64,000 bases of DNA. It comes from Ariolimax columbianus (lineage: Eukaryota > Mollusca > Gastropoda > Stylommatophora > Arionidae). Every line of letters begins with the position of its first letter. Position 1 is the first letter of the stretch. Below are positions 23,745 to 33,759 of this stretch, piece after piece. The position numbers were made by a program, and so were the translations under genes. Under the pieces are notes generated by a model, which saw nothing but the letters and a program-made list of their open reading frames with translations, searched no databases and was not told where the DNA came from. The stretch covers positions 106,120,117-106,184,116 of the forward strand of contig JAVGWX010000007.1 in the NCBI GenBank assembly GCA_036924085.1, read 5' to 3'.

Positions 23745-24290
23745 CTTTCCGGCTTCTCACAGACACTTTTTGGATTCTCACCGACACTTTCTGGCTTTCT
23801 GCCAATTTCTAGCTGCTCACAGACACTTTCTGGCTTTTCGCCGACACTTTCTGGCTTCCTGCCAATTTCTAGCTTCTCACAGATACTTTCTGGCTTCTGA
23901 CCGACACTTTCTGGCTTCCTGCCAATTTCTAGCTTCTCACAGATACTTTCTGGCTTCTGGCCGACACTTTCTGTCTTCCTGCCAATGTCTAGCTTCTCAC
24001 AGACACTTTCTGGATTCTCAACGACACTTTCTGGCTTCCTGCCAATTTCTAGCTTCTCACGGATACTTTCTGGCTTCTCACCGACACTTTCTCTCTTCCT
24101 GCCAATTTCTAGCTTCTCACAGACACTTTTTGGATTCTCACTGACACTTTCTGGCTTCCTGCCAATTTCTGGCTTCTCACAGACACTATCTGAATTCTCA
24201 CCGACACTTTCTGGCTTCGTGCCAATTTCTGGCTTCCCACAGACACTTTCTGGCTTCTCACCGACACTTTTTAGCTTGCTGCCAATTTCT
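23745..24290. repeat. 60-bp higher-order repeat built from the 21-bp unit
   Basis: From about 23745 three diverged units (CACAGACACTTTCTGG, CACCGACACTTTCTGG, CTGCCAATTTCTAG types) form a 60-bp super-unit repeated about nine times. This is a higher-order stage of the preceding array. Confidence 0.93.
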
Positions 24291-24468
24291 ATCGATCGGC
24301 CAATAATTCAGGATTTCTATCTTTTCTAAATGTTCCCATCTGCTTGTCTGGTAGTGGAACGTTCTCTTTCGACTAGTAAGTCTACTCTCTTGAGGTTTTG
24401 TTTCACTTCTGAATAGCCATCAACACCTTCCCGAACACGACATGCTTCTAATCGGCTAGAGGGGTCTT

Positions 24469-24845
24469 GTTGGATGTCTGTGGAGTTGGTGGTATGTTGG
24501 ATGTCTGTGGAGTTGGTGGTATGTTGGATGTCTGTGGAGTTGGTGGTATGTTGGGTGTCTGTGGAGTTGGTGGTATGTTGGATGTCTGTAGAGTTGGTGG
24601 TATGTTGGGTGTCTGTGGAGTTTGTGGTATGTTGGATGTCTGTGGAGTTGGTGGTATGTTGGGTGTCTGTGGAGTTGGTGGTTTGTTGGATGTCTGTGGA
24701 GTTGGTGGTATGTTGGATGTCTGTGGAGTTGGTGGTATGTTGGATGTCTGTGGAGTTGGTGGTATGTTGGATGTCTGTGGAGTTGGTGGTATGTTCGATG
24801 TCTGTAGAGTTGGTGGCATGTTGGGTATCTGTGGAGTTGGTAGAG
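24469..24845. repeat. 27-bp minisatellite, 14 copies
   Basis: Unit GTTGGATGTCTGTGGAGTTG plus GTGGTAT. 27 bp is nine codons, so several frames are open; no gene. Confidence 0.97.
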
Positions 24846-25295
24846 TAGGTCACGTTAGTTGCTCCTGAATGTTACCCAATCCACCAAGAATAGCAACCAG
24901 CCATCTATTCCTGGCATTCAATATCACCTTGACTATTCTTTCTCGACCTCCTCCGTTTCTGATAGTCCGAGTCACTCCACCTAGTGTCCAACACTCACTC
25001 CAACCCCTCCCTTCCCTCCTCACACCTAGTATCCAACACTCACTCGTGTCCACAGACCAGCCACCCGTATCTAGCATTCACCAGCGTCTTGGCCATTTCT
25101 CTAATAATCCCCCCCCCCCCCACCTTTCCACCTCACCCGTGTGGCGTGACTCAGCTATAGGCCCGGGTTATCAGAAGCTGGTATCGATCTCGCGCATCGA
25201 TGCTGTTTACATAATTATTGGGTTTTTTTTTGTGTGAGAAAGTTATTGACACATCAAGCAGAACAACTCAGCACTCACTTCACACAAAAATAGTA
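24846..25295. other. unique stretch with homopolymer tracts
   Basis: It contains a C run near 25109-25120 and a T run near 25215. A short AC-T-rich phrase around TCCAACACTCACTC occurs twice (about 24986 and 25031). No coding feature supported. Confidence 0.5.
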
Positions 25296-26355
25296 GTCGG
25301 GTAGCCAATCCTTCGGGTAGCCAGTCGTCCAGGTAGCTAATCGTCCAAGTAGCTGCTAATCGTCCAGGTAACTAATCGTCCAGGTAGCTAATCGTCCAGG
25401 TAGCCAATCGTCCAGGTATCCAATCGTCCAGGTAGCTAATCGTTCAGGTAGCTAATCGTTCAGGTATCCAATCGTCCATGTAGCTAATCGTCCTGGTATC
25501 CAATCGTCCAGGTAGCTAATCGTTCAGGTATCCAATCGTCCAGGTAGCTAATCGTCCTGGTATCCAATCGTCCAGGTAGCCAATCGTCCCGGTAGCTAAT
25601 CGTCCTGATATCCAATCGTCCAGGTAGCTAATCGTCCTGGTATCCAATCGTCCAGGTAGCTAATCGTTCAGGTAGCTAATCGTTCAGGTATCCAATCGTC
25701 CAGGTAGCTAATCGTCCTTGTATCCAATCGTCCAGGTAGCTAATCGTTCAGGTAGCTAATCGTTCAGGTAGCTAATCGTTCAGGTAGCTAATCGTCCAGG
25801 TATCCAATCGTGCAGGTAGCTAATCGTCCAGGTAGCTAATCGCCCTGGTATCCAATCGTCCAGGTAGCTAATCGTTCAGGTAGCTAATCGTTCAGGTATC
25901 CAATCGTCCAGGTAGCTAATCGTCCAGGTAGCTAATCGTCCTGGTATCTAATCGTCCAGGTATCCAATCGTCTAGGTAGCTAATCGTCCTGGTATCCAAT
26001 CGTCCAGGTAGCTAATCGTCCTGGTATCCAATCGTCCAGGTAGCTAATCGTCTTGGTATCCAATCGTCTAGGTTGCTAATCGTCCTGATATCCAATCGTC
26101 CAGGTAGCTAGTCGTCCAGGTATCCAATCGTCCAGGTAGCTAATCGACCTGGTATCCAATCGTCCAGGTAGCTAATCGTTCAGGTATCCAATCGTCCTGG
26201 TAGCTAATCGTCCAGGTAGCTAATCGTTCAGGTATGCAATGGTCCAGGTAGCTAATCGTCCAGGTATCCAATCGTCCAGGTAGCTAATCGTCCAGGTAGC
26301 TAATCGTCCTGGTATCCAATCGTCCAGGTAGCTAATCGTCCTGGTATCCAATCGG
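25296..26355. repeat. 16-bp minisatellite with two alternating unit types
   Basis: Units aatcgtccaggtagct and aatcgtcctggtatcc (16 bp) alternate in a non-random way for about 66 copies, often as 32-bp dimers. Confidence 0.97.
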
Positions 26356-26667
26356 TTAACTGAATTAAGGAGAAACAGCGAGCACTTATCTACATAAACT
26401 TATCTACATAAACTTGCCAGATAAATGCGTGTGTCCACTTGTAAGACACATGACTTATTATAGAGGTAGAGGAAGAGCAAGAAACAAGGGATGCAGGGAG
26501 TTCGAGGGGAACATCAAGCAAGCAAGGAGGTTGAGAGGAACATCATGCAAGCAGGGAGGTCGTGGACAGACCTGGAGTAAGCGGTCCAGGACAGGAGGAC
26601 TGTGGGATGTAGTTGTTGTTGACGTGTGCCACACAGGGAGCTGAGACGGTTGTGATTGGCTGACCTA
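26356..26667. other. unique non-coding stretch
   Basis: It holds a direct duplication of CTTATCTACATAAA (26387 and 26400) and a loose AACATCA(A/T)GCAAGC repeat. No gene recognised. Confidence 0.5.
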
Positions 26668-26679
26668 TTTAGTCTGATT
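26668..26679. repeat. target-site duplication, left copy
   Basis: TTTAGTCTGATT, identical to 26870-26881; the pair flanks a 5'-truncated retrotransposon tip. Confidence 0.9.
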
Positions 26680-26869
26680 CTTCTTCTTCTGCGTACACAG
26701 TCAGACAGTAACCATTATTTTCTCGAAAAAAGCGGCGGTCATCCTGAGACTCTCGCCACTACCATAGAGCTTGTCTTGCAGTTCCACTGGCAATGGCCAC
26801 ATCTGCTCTCTCTGATCCTCGTATGTCGGGCAGTTCTGCAGCAGATGTTCAGTGGTCATTTTACCAGTT
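26680..26869 (-). mobile_element. 5'-truncated 3' end of the I-like non-LTR element
   Basis: The reverse complement matches the last about 190 bp of the element at 43705-46984: codons for TAEHLLQNCPTYEDQREQMW, SPVELQDKLYGSGDSL-like sequence and FFRKNNGYCLT, followed by a short (GAA)n tail. The insertion is bounded by the perfect 12-bp direct repeat TTTAGTCTGATT, as expected from target-primed reverse transcription. Both ends are clean, so this is a complete dead-on-arrival copy. Confidence 0.94.
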
Positions 26870-26881
26870 TTAGTCTGATTG
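26870..26881. repeat. target-site duplication, right copy
   Basis: TTTAGTCTGATT, the partner of 26668-26679. Confidence 0.9.
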
Positions 26882-27171
26882 ATGTAGTGTCAGAGGTCTC
26901 GCTTTTCCCAACAAAGGCACAAGGTTCAACTCCTGTTACCGCTATGCTCGATGCGACAGTGCAAATTGATACCTGCCTTAGTGTAGCAGCTCCAGCTGTT
27001 GACCTACCGTAGCAGATGGAGCAAGGGGTCTGCACTAACTATACTCCCACTTCAAACAAATAAGCTATAACATTAAATGAAATTAAAACACGACAATGAA
27101 ACTTTATTTCTATCCGTTCACAACTGACTCTCTAATCTTCCATCAAAACAAAACATGTCTGGCTGTAAGAA
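26882..27171. other. unique non-coding stretch
   Basis: Flank of the retrotransposon tip; nothing recognisable. Confidence 0.45.
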
Positions 27172-27330
27172 ATATGAACTAAACTAAAGTCAACTTGATA
27201 GACGAACTACAGCTTGATAGACGAACTGCAGCTTGATAGACGAACAGTTACTTCATAAACGAACAATACTTTGATAAACGAACAGTTACTTGATGGTCAA
27301 ACTGTAACTTGATAGACGAACCGTTATGTG
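27172..27330. repeat. degenerate 22-26-bp repeat, about 7 copies
   Basis: The phrase CTTGATAGACGAAC recurs with variants (CTTCATAAACGAAC, TTTGATAAACGAAC) at irregular spacing, indicating an old array. Confidence 0.8.
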
Positions 27331-27430
27331 GATTACCACAGAATGAAAGATTCGTGTTTGTTCTAAAACCCAGGGGATTCGTCCGTGGTCCTATTCTCTT
27401 CGTCGACGGTGGCTTGTAGTGATCGTTGAA

Positions 27431-27960
27431 GTGCTGGATCGTTGTGCTAGTGAAATATCTCTCTAGTTAGACGCTGGATCGATGTGCAGTCAAATATCTC
27501 TCTAGTTAGACGCTGGATCGATGTGCTAGTCAAATATCTCTCTAGTTAGACGCTGGATCGATGTGCTAGTCAAATATCTCTCTAGTTAGACGCTGGATCG
27601 ATGTACTAGTCAAATATCTCTCTAGTTAGACGCTGGATCGATGTGCTAGTCAAATATATCTCTAGTTAGACGCTGGATCGATGTGCTAGTCAAATATCTC
27701 TCTAGTTAGACGCTGGATCGCTGTACTAGTGAAATATCTCTCTAGCTAGACGCTGGATCGCTGTGCTAGTCAAATATATCTCTAGCTAGACGCTGGATCG
27801 CTGTGCTAGTCGAATATCTCTCTAGTTAGATGATGGGTCGCTGTGCTAGTCAAATATCTCTCTAGCTAGACGCTGGATCGCTGTGCTAGTCAAATATCTC
27901 TCTAGTTAGACACTGGATCGCTGTGCTAGTCAAATATCTCTCTAGTTAGATGCTGGATTC
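27431..27960. repeat. 40-bp minisatellite, about 13 copies
   Basis: Units contain ATCTCTCTAGTTAGACGCTG followed by a GATCG(A/C)TGTGCTAGT half, exact 40-bp period. Divergence increases toward the right end. Confidence 0.96.
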
Positions 27961-28170
27961 CCTTAGAGAATTCTGTTACACACTGGATTCTTATCAGTGA
28001 TGCAAATAAATAGTATCTAAGATGACTAATTGTCCGTGTTCCTCGTGACGCACTACTATATCTGGTTCTACCACTTGCTATTGCGAAACATTAATTTCAT
28101 GACTATTTACCTCTCTCTGATACACTGCTGAACATCTGGACCACGAGGTGAAAGATTGTCTGTTAAACCT

Positions 28171-28207
<37 letters not shown>
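28171..28207. repeat. (CT)n microsatellite
   Basis: An uninterrupted CT dinucleotide run of about 37 bp. Confidence 0.95.
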
Positions 28208-28209
<2 letters not shown>

Positions 28210-28261
28210 ACTAAAAAAAATCTATCTGCCTTCGTCTTTCATCTTCACCGTTATCAAGACG

Positions 28262-29363
28262 GTCCTGGTCGTATTGCTCGCTGCCGACTGATGTCGACTT
28301 ATTCTCCGCTCGCTGACGACTGATGTCGACTTGTTCTCCGCTCGCTGTCGACTTGTTCTCCGCTCGCTGCCGACTGATGTCGACTTGTTCTCCGCTCGCT
28401 GCCGACTGATGTCGACTTGTTCTCCGCTCGCTGCCGACTTGTTCTCCGCTCGCTGCCGACTGATGTCGACTTGTTCTCCGCTCGCTGTCGACTTGTTCTC
28501 CGCTCGCTGTCGACTTGTTCTCCGCTCGCTGCCGACTGATGTCGACTTGTTCTCCGCTCGCTGTCGACTTGTTCTCTGCTCGCTGTCGACTTGTTCTCCG
28601 CTCGCTGCCGACTGATGTCGACTTGTTCTCCGCTCGCTGCCGACTGATGTCGACTTGTTCTCCGCTCGCTGTCGACTTGTTCTCCGCTCGCTGCCGACTG
28701 ATGTCGACTTGTTCTCCGCTCGCTGTCGACTTGTTCTCCGCTCGCTGCCGACTGATGTCGACTTGTTCTCCGCTCGCTGACGACTGATGTCGACTTGTTC
28801 TCCGCTTGCTGCCGACTGATGTCGACTTGTTCTCCGCTCGCTGCCGACTGATGTCGACTTGTTCTCCGCTCGCTGTCGACTTGTTCTCCGCTCGCTGACG
28901 ACTGATGTCGACTTGTTCTCCGCTCGCTGTCGACTTGTTCTTCGCTCGCTGTCGACTTGTTCTCCGCTCGCTGACGACTGATGTCGACTTGTTCTCCGCT
29001 CGCTGCTGACTGATGTCGACTTGTTCTCCGCTCGCTGACGACTGATGTCGACTCATTCTCCGCTCGCTGACGACTGATGTCGACTTGTTCTCCGCTCGCT
29101 GCCGACTGATGTCACTTGTTCTCCGCTCGCTGCCGACTGATGTCGACTTGTTCTCCGCTCGCTGCCAACTGATGTCGACTTGTTCTCCGCTCGCTGGCGA
29201 CTGATGTCGACTTGTCTCCGCTCGCTGCCGACTGATGTCAACTTGTTCTCCGCTCGCTGACGACTGATGTCGACTTGTTCTCCGCTCGCTGACGACTGAT
29301 GTCGACTTGTTCTCCGCTCGCTGACGACTGATGTCGACTTGTTCTCCGCTCGCTGCCAACTGA
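28262..29363. repeat. 32/22-bp minisatellite, CpG-dense
   Basis: Units share GACTTGTTCTCCGCTCGCTG; the longer form adds a GACTGATGTC-type 10-bp block. Each long unit has about four CpG and a GTCGAC site, unlike most arrays here. The minus strand reads ASGEQVDISRQRAENKST-like repeats for 382 codons, which I regard as fortuitous. Confidence 0.97.
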
Positions 29364-30273
29364 TTACTTTGGGCGTCTAGGCGTAGAGACGTTATGCAAG
29401 GTTATGTAGTTTGTAACATCTGCGTGACTTGGAAACAAACGCTATGCATTCCTAGCATTCCGATGTCCAGATTTGAGTACACCTGTACTGGCTAGCCTTG
29501 TTAGTTTTGATTCTATCAGAAACAAATGAAAGGCTACTGACTATCAGTGCTCCCACCCTTTCTAACAATAATAAAACATGTCTAAAATACTATCCCTAAT
29601 AAATCTACACAGCGAAGATCTCTTACATTAGTTTTAGGTATGAAAGGCAGCGAAGAAGGGAGCTGGCCATCCCACCTAATAAACATTATGTGGCCTCGTA
29701 TAGGGAAGTCTGTAACATGTCATCCCTAATGGCTACCCCACCTCACAAACATTCTATCGCATCGTTCAGTATAGTCTAACACTTCATCTCTGACAGCATT
29801 TTCTGCTGTGGTTCTACCCCCAAGTTACTTCCCACGTGGTCTAGAGACGTCGTGTGTGTGTGTAATAGAATGGCTCAGCCCCATATCCATCCCTATTCAG
29901 TCCCTTGAACGACGTATCTGGCGGGTTGCAGTGTAGTTATTCTCTACTCCCCTTTGCACCTTATTTATGCACGGGATACTTGACGGTAATGCCTGAGTAT
30001 TACTGGGGCCAAATGATAACAATAACAATACAAGAAATGATAAAACTCATGGCAAGAATCACGAGCAAGCAGGAATGTAGGTCATTCATTACAAACTGAC
30101 ATTTGGACAGCTCGGCGGGTCTCAGCTGGCTGTTCGCTGGGGAGGGGGCGGGGGCACGTAGGCCGGGGGCGTTCGTTTTCTAGCGGTACAGACGGCCTTC
30201 ATGTTTCAGTTCAAGAATATAGCGAGTGTTAGAGTAATCCTACCCGTCCATACATCCCGATAACCCCGCCCGG
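29364..30273. other. unique region, no gene recognised
   Basis: About 900 bp without convincing coding, RNA or transposon features. It has a GGGGAGGGGGCGGGGGC tract near 30139 and short paralogous phrases (CCTCACAAACATTCTAT / CCTAATAAACATTATGT, about 29675 and 29741). Confidence 0.5.
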
Positions 30274-30626
30274 CGTTACGTCACACTACATCAAGTCCGC
30301 CCGTCGACACACTACATCAAGTCCGCCCGTCGACACACTACATCAAGTCCGCCCGTCGTTACGTCACACTACATCAAGTCCGCCCGTCGACACACTACAT
30401 CAAGTCCGCCCGTCGTCACACTACATCAAGTCCGCTCGTCGTTACGTCACACTACATCAAGTCCGCCCGTCGTTACGTCACACTACATCAAGTCTGCCCG
30501 TCGTTACGTCACACTACATCAAGTCCGCCCGTCCACACACTACATCAAGTCCGCCCGTCGACACACTACATCAAGTCCGCCCGTCGTTACGTCACACTAC
30601 ATCAAGTCCGCCCGTCGACACACTAT
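30274..30626. repeat. 31/26-bp minisatellite
   Basis: Core CACTACATCAAGTCCGCCCG with either a GTTACGT or a GACA connector, about 12 copies. Confidence 0.96.
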
Positions 30627-30954
30627 ACTGCTATTTACAGGCTGCACTGTGTGACTGAGTCAGTCAATCTCTTTCATCTTCTTCTCTAAAGTTATCTTTA
30701 TTTTCTTCAACACAAGCATCAGCTCCCGCCGCCATCTGCAAGCCATGATCATCTGCGTGCATGTTCACTTCTTCTGTAATTGGATTCTTCCATCACGCGG
30801 CCTTTGATCCCAACTGGGAGATTTGATAGGTCTGATGAGTAACGGTTGATTGGCCCCCAAGTCGCCGCCCAGTGTGCAGGCTGGGATTTTTAGTTTACCT
30901 CCGATAGAAAAATCTCTGGTTTTTGAGGTTCTCAACCCTTGCTCAGGTGACTGA
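30627..30954. other. unique non-coding stretch
   Basis: No domain identified. Confidence 0.45.
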
Positions 30955-31363
30955 TTACCCCAACCCCAGAGGACTGACAATCCCAACCCCATAGGGCTGA
31001 CAACCCCAACCCCAGAGGACTGACAACCCCAACCCCAGAGGACTGACAACCGCAACCCCAGAGGACTGACAACCCCAACCCCAGAGAACTGACAACACTA
31101 ACCCCAGAGGACTGACAACCCCAACCCCAGAGGACTGACAACCCCCACCCCAGAGGACGGATAACTCCAACCCCAGAGGAGTGACAACCCAAACCCCAGA
31201 GGAGTGTCAACAGAGGACTGGCAACCCCAACCCCAGAGGACAAACAACCCCAACCCCAGAGGACGGACAACCCCACCCCAGAGGACTGACAACCCCAACC
31301 CCAGAGGAGTTGCAGCCCAAGAGGACTGGCAACCCCAACCCCAGAGGACTGACAACCCCAATC
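30955..31363. repeat. 23-bp minisatellite
   Basis: Unit CCCCAACCCCAGAGGACTGA plus CAA, about 18 copies; later copies vary in length. Confidence 0.96.
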
Positions 31364-31722
31364 ACTGTACTAGTGGGAGTCTGGTATCGCCTAGAACGGT
31401 TGTCGGGAAAGGTGTTTAAACACAACGACGGTTTGCACTCTACCTGTCAACACGACAAGCATGTTAGGTCAGCGCCAGCGGGACCTGCTAATCGATGGAC
31501 CTATCGGCATTATCCCTGTGTGTGTGTGACACAGAATGAACATGAACTATTGTAGGAATACTTGATTGAACACAGTCTCACCAAGTCAACACCACGCTCC
31601 TGAGACCTCAAGGACCTCCAGCGATTGTTATCCACACTCATCTTGCTAAATTTCCCCTCCTCAGAAGCTGCTGTTTCTACAATTGTTAAAAGTATTTTTA
31701 AGCTAGAACAAACATTTGGAAA
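31364..31722. other. unique non-coding stretch
   Basis: Sequence between two arrays; no supported feature. Confidence 0.45.
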
Positions 31723-32514
31723 CAGGTCACAAAGTCTGTACTCTGTTAATGGATCATAATTATGTACTCTGTTAATGCATCACAATTCTATACTCTGTTA
31801 ATGGATCGCAAAGTACGTTCTCTGTTAATGGATCACAAAGTATGTTCTCCGTTAATGGATCACAAAGTCTGTATTCTGTAAATGGATCACAAAGTCTGTA
31901 CTCTGTTAATGGATCACAAAGTCTGTTCTCTGTTACTGAATCACAAATTCTATTCTCTGTTAATGGATCGCAAAGTACGTTCTCTGTTAATGGATCACAA
32001 AGTCTGTTCTCTGTTAATGTATTACAAAGTCTGTACTCTGCTAATGGATCACAAAGTATGTTCTCTGTTAATGGATCACAAAGTCTGTATTCTGTAAATG
32101 GATCACAAAGTCTGTACTCTGTTAATGGATCACAAAGTCTGTTCTCTATTACTGAATCACAAATTCTATTCTCTGTTAATGGATCACAAATTCTGTACTC
32201 TGTTAATGGATCACAAAGTCTGTACTCTGTTAATGGATCACAAAGTCTGTATTCTGTAAATGGATCACAATTCTGTACTCTGTTAATGGATCGCAAAGTA
32301 CGTTCTCTGTTAATGGATCACAAAGTATGTTCTCTGTTAATGGATCACAAAGTCTGTATTCTGTAAATGGATCACAAAGTCTGTACTCTGTTAATGGATC
32401 ACAAAGTCTGTTCTCTGTTACTGAATCACAAATTCTATTCTCTGTTAATGGATCGCAAAGTACGTTCTCTGTTAATGTATTACAAAGTCTGTACTCTGCT
32501 AATGGATCACAAAG
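31723..32514. repeat. 27-bp minisatellite, left part
   Basis: Unit TGTTAATGGATCACAAAGTC plus 7 bp, about 29 copies; variants with TTACTGAATCACAAATT recur in a fixed order. The same family continues at 35106-35349 in the same orientation, so the 2.6 kb between looks inserted into one array. Confidence 0.96.
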
Positions 32515-32540
32515 TAATAATAATAATAATAATAATAATA
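32515..32540. repeat. (TAA)n, 3' tail of the minus-strand RTE-like element
   Basis: Reads TTA on the element strand and follows the same 3' untranslated phrase that precedes the (TTA)n at 8204-8229. Confidence 0.85.
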
Positions 32541-33090
32541 GCTGTCCATCGTTGTCGATGAGGACCGCCGACATCATCCTTGTCACAGATTTCCCTGTTG
32601 GGTGTGGGTGCGCATGTGGCTGAACAGACCAATGCGAGCACGAAAACATCTGCTACATATCGGGCACACGAGGTTTGTAGAAGGGGATGGTGTTCCCGCT
32701 GCTCGGGATTTCCGCGTCTCGCGTCTGTTCTGGGCTTTCACAACACGGTCATCTTCACCGGCAGCTACACCCGATTTGACTGCGCTTCTCCAGTCATATC
32801 TGTTTTTCGCAAGACATTCCCAGGTGTCGAAGTCTATCTGGCAACTTTTTAGTGAGTCCTTCAGACCGTCTTTAAAACGTTTCTTTGGGCGCCCTCTCTC
32901 GCGCCATCCGTCTCTCAGCTCGCCGTAGAGAAGCTTCTTTGGGAGCCGCTCGTCTGACATACGGACGAGGTGTCCGGCCCATCCTAGTGGTGCTTTTTCT
33001 AGCAGTGCATGTATGCTGGGCATGTTAGCCCTCGAGAGAACCTCGATGTCAGTGACACGATCTTGCCATCGGATGTGGAATATTCGCATG
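32541..33090 (-). pseudogene. RT C-terminus plus C2H2 finger, RTE-like, 5'-truncated
   Basis: The coding part (33089-32583) is an uninterrupted 168-codon frame: RIFHIRWQDRVTDIEVLSRA, LGWAGHLVRMSDERLPKKLL, RPKKRFKDGLKDSLK, then VCPICSRCFRARIGLFSHMR-TH. The last is a canonical C2H2 finger (Cys-x2-Cys, two His). It corresponds to the 7680-8150 segment of the other copy. The fingers and palm of the RT are absent because the sequence joins the inverted 5' end at 33090. Confidence 0.88.
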
Positions 33091-33390
33091 GGTCAAGATG
33101 GCGCCGGACATGGTCGCAGTCGATTTCCCTCTTAATAAAACGGTGTTTTGTTTGTGTTTTCTATGATAACTCTCGGACTATTAACGTGATTCCTGGATAT
33201 AAATGTGCCGACTTATGAATTAAGCATACTAATGTGAAAGAAGTGATACAACGAAGTATATAACAGTGAATTTTTAGTCATGAAAGGTAGACTAATGTGT
33301 ACAGTTTCGATAGGACAAAGCGTGGCCGAAACTTGACCCGGTCAAAGGCTAGTGTCGCTCCGTGCTGTATCGTGACCCAGATAACGAAGC
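33091..33390 (+). promoter_or_regulatory. 5' untranslated/promoter region of RTE-like element with YY1-like site
   Basis: The element appears to begin near 33091 with GGTCAAGATGGCGCC; CAAGATGGCGCC at 33094-33105 resembles the YY1 site found at the very start of some LINE-1 promoters. About 300 bp follow before the first ATG of the downstream frame. Internal 5' promoters are normal for these elements; activity of this one is inferred only. Confidence 0.5.
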
Positions 33391-33759
33391 ATGAACACTG
33401 AAACGAAGGAGGTCATCCTGACCCCGTCAAACATACGGTACCTAGAAAAGGAGCTCATTGCGCTTCGATCAGCACACCACGTCCCTTCAAACTCAGATCT
33501 ACATCTGTTGCGTGTGCTGAAAATACACTTAACCGAGGAGGCATCGGAACTCACAAGTATACAATCAAGGCGGAAGACCAGAGGAACGAGAGGTGGAAGA
33601 AGAATACACAAACAAATGCACTCAGAAACTGATACCTCAAAGCTCCACCCAGCGATAAAAGAGAAGGGAAGGGCTACCGAGAAAATGAGGCACACGCTGA
33701 CACCATATTGTCTGCATCCGAACCCTTCACTAGAAGTCTTGACAATGTCTTGCCTCTAG
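33391..33759 (+). CDS. ORF1-like small protein of RTE-like element
   Basis: A 122-codon frame begins MNTETKEVILTPSNIRYLEK and ends MSCL. It is charged, Arg/Lys-rich in the middle (RRKTRGTRGGRR) and has a predicted helical N-terminus. It overlaps the start of the endonuclease frame by about 50 bp in a different phase, the arrangement known for ORF1 and ORF2 of RTE elements. I recognise no domain; the ORF1 label rests on position. It lies in the inverted 5' half of the insertion. Confidence 0.5.
   Translation: MNTETKEVILTPSNIRYLEKELIALRSAHHVPSNSDLHLLRVLKIHLTEEASELTSIQSRRKTRGTRGGRRIHKQMHSETDTSKLHPAIKEKGRATEKMRHTLTPYCLHPNPSLEVLTMSCL

Noticed and set aside
23029..24329. Apparent Phe/Leu-rich membrane-like proteins
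   Set aside because: By-product of the 21-bp and 60-bp repeats; all three plus-strand frames give similar periodic peptides.
25296..26355. Possible CRISPR-like array
   Set aside because: Units are contiguous with no unique spacers, and the surrounding sequence is eukaryotic.
28211..29359. A 382-codon charged repeat protein on the minus strand
   Set aside because: It coincides exactly with the 32/22-bp array and has no non-repetitive domain.
32327..32623. Frames across the 27-bp array and (TAA)n, including a poly-Asn/Ile run
   Set aside because: Repeat-derived; the (TAA)n run is the element tail.
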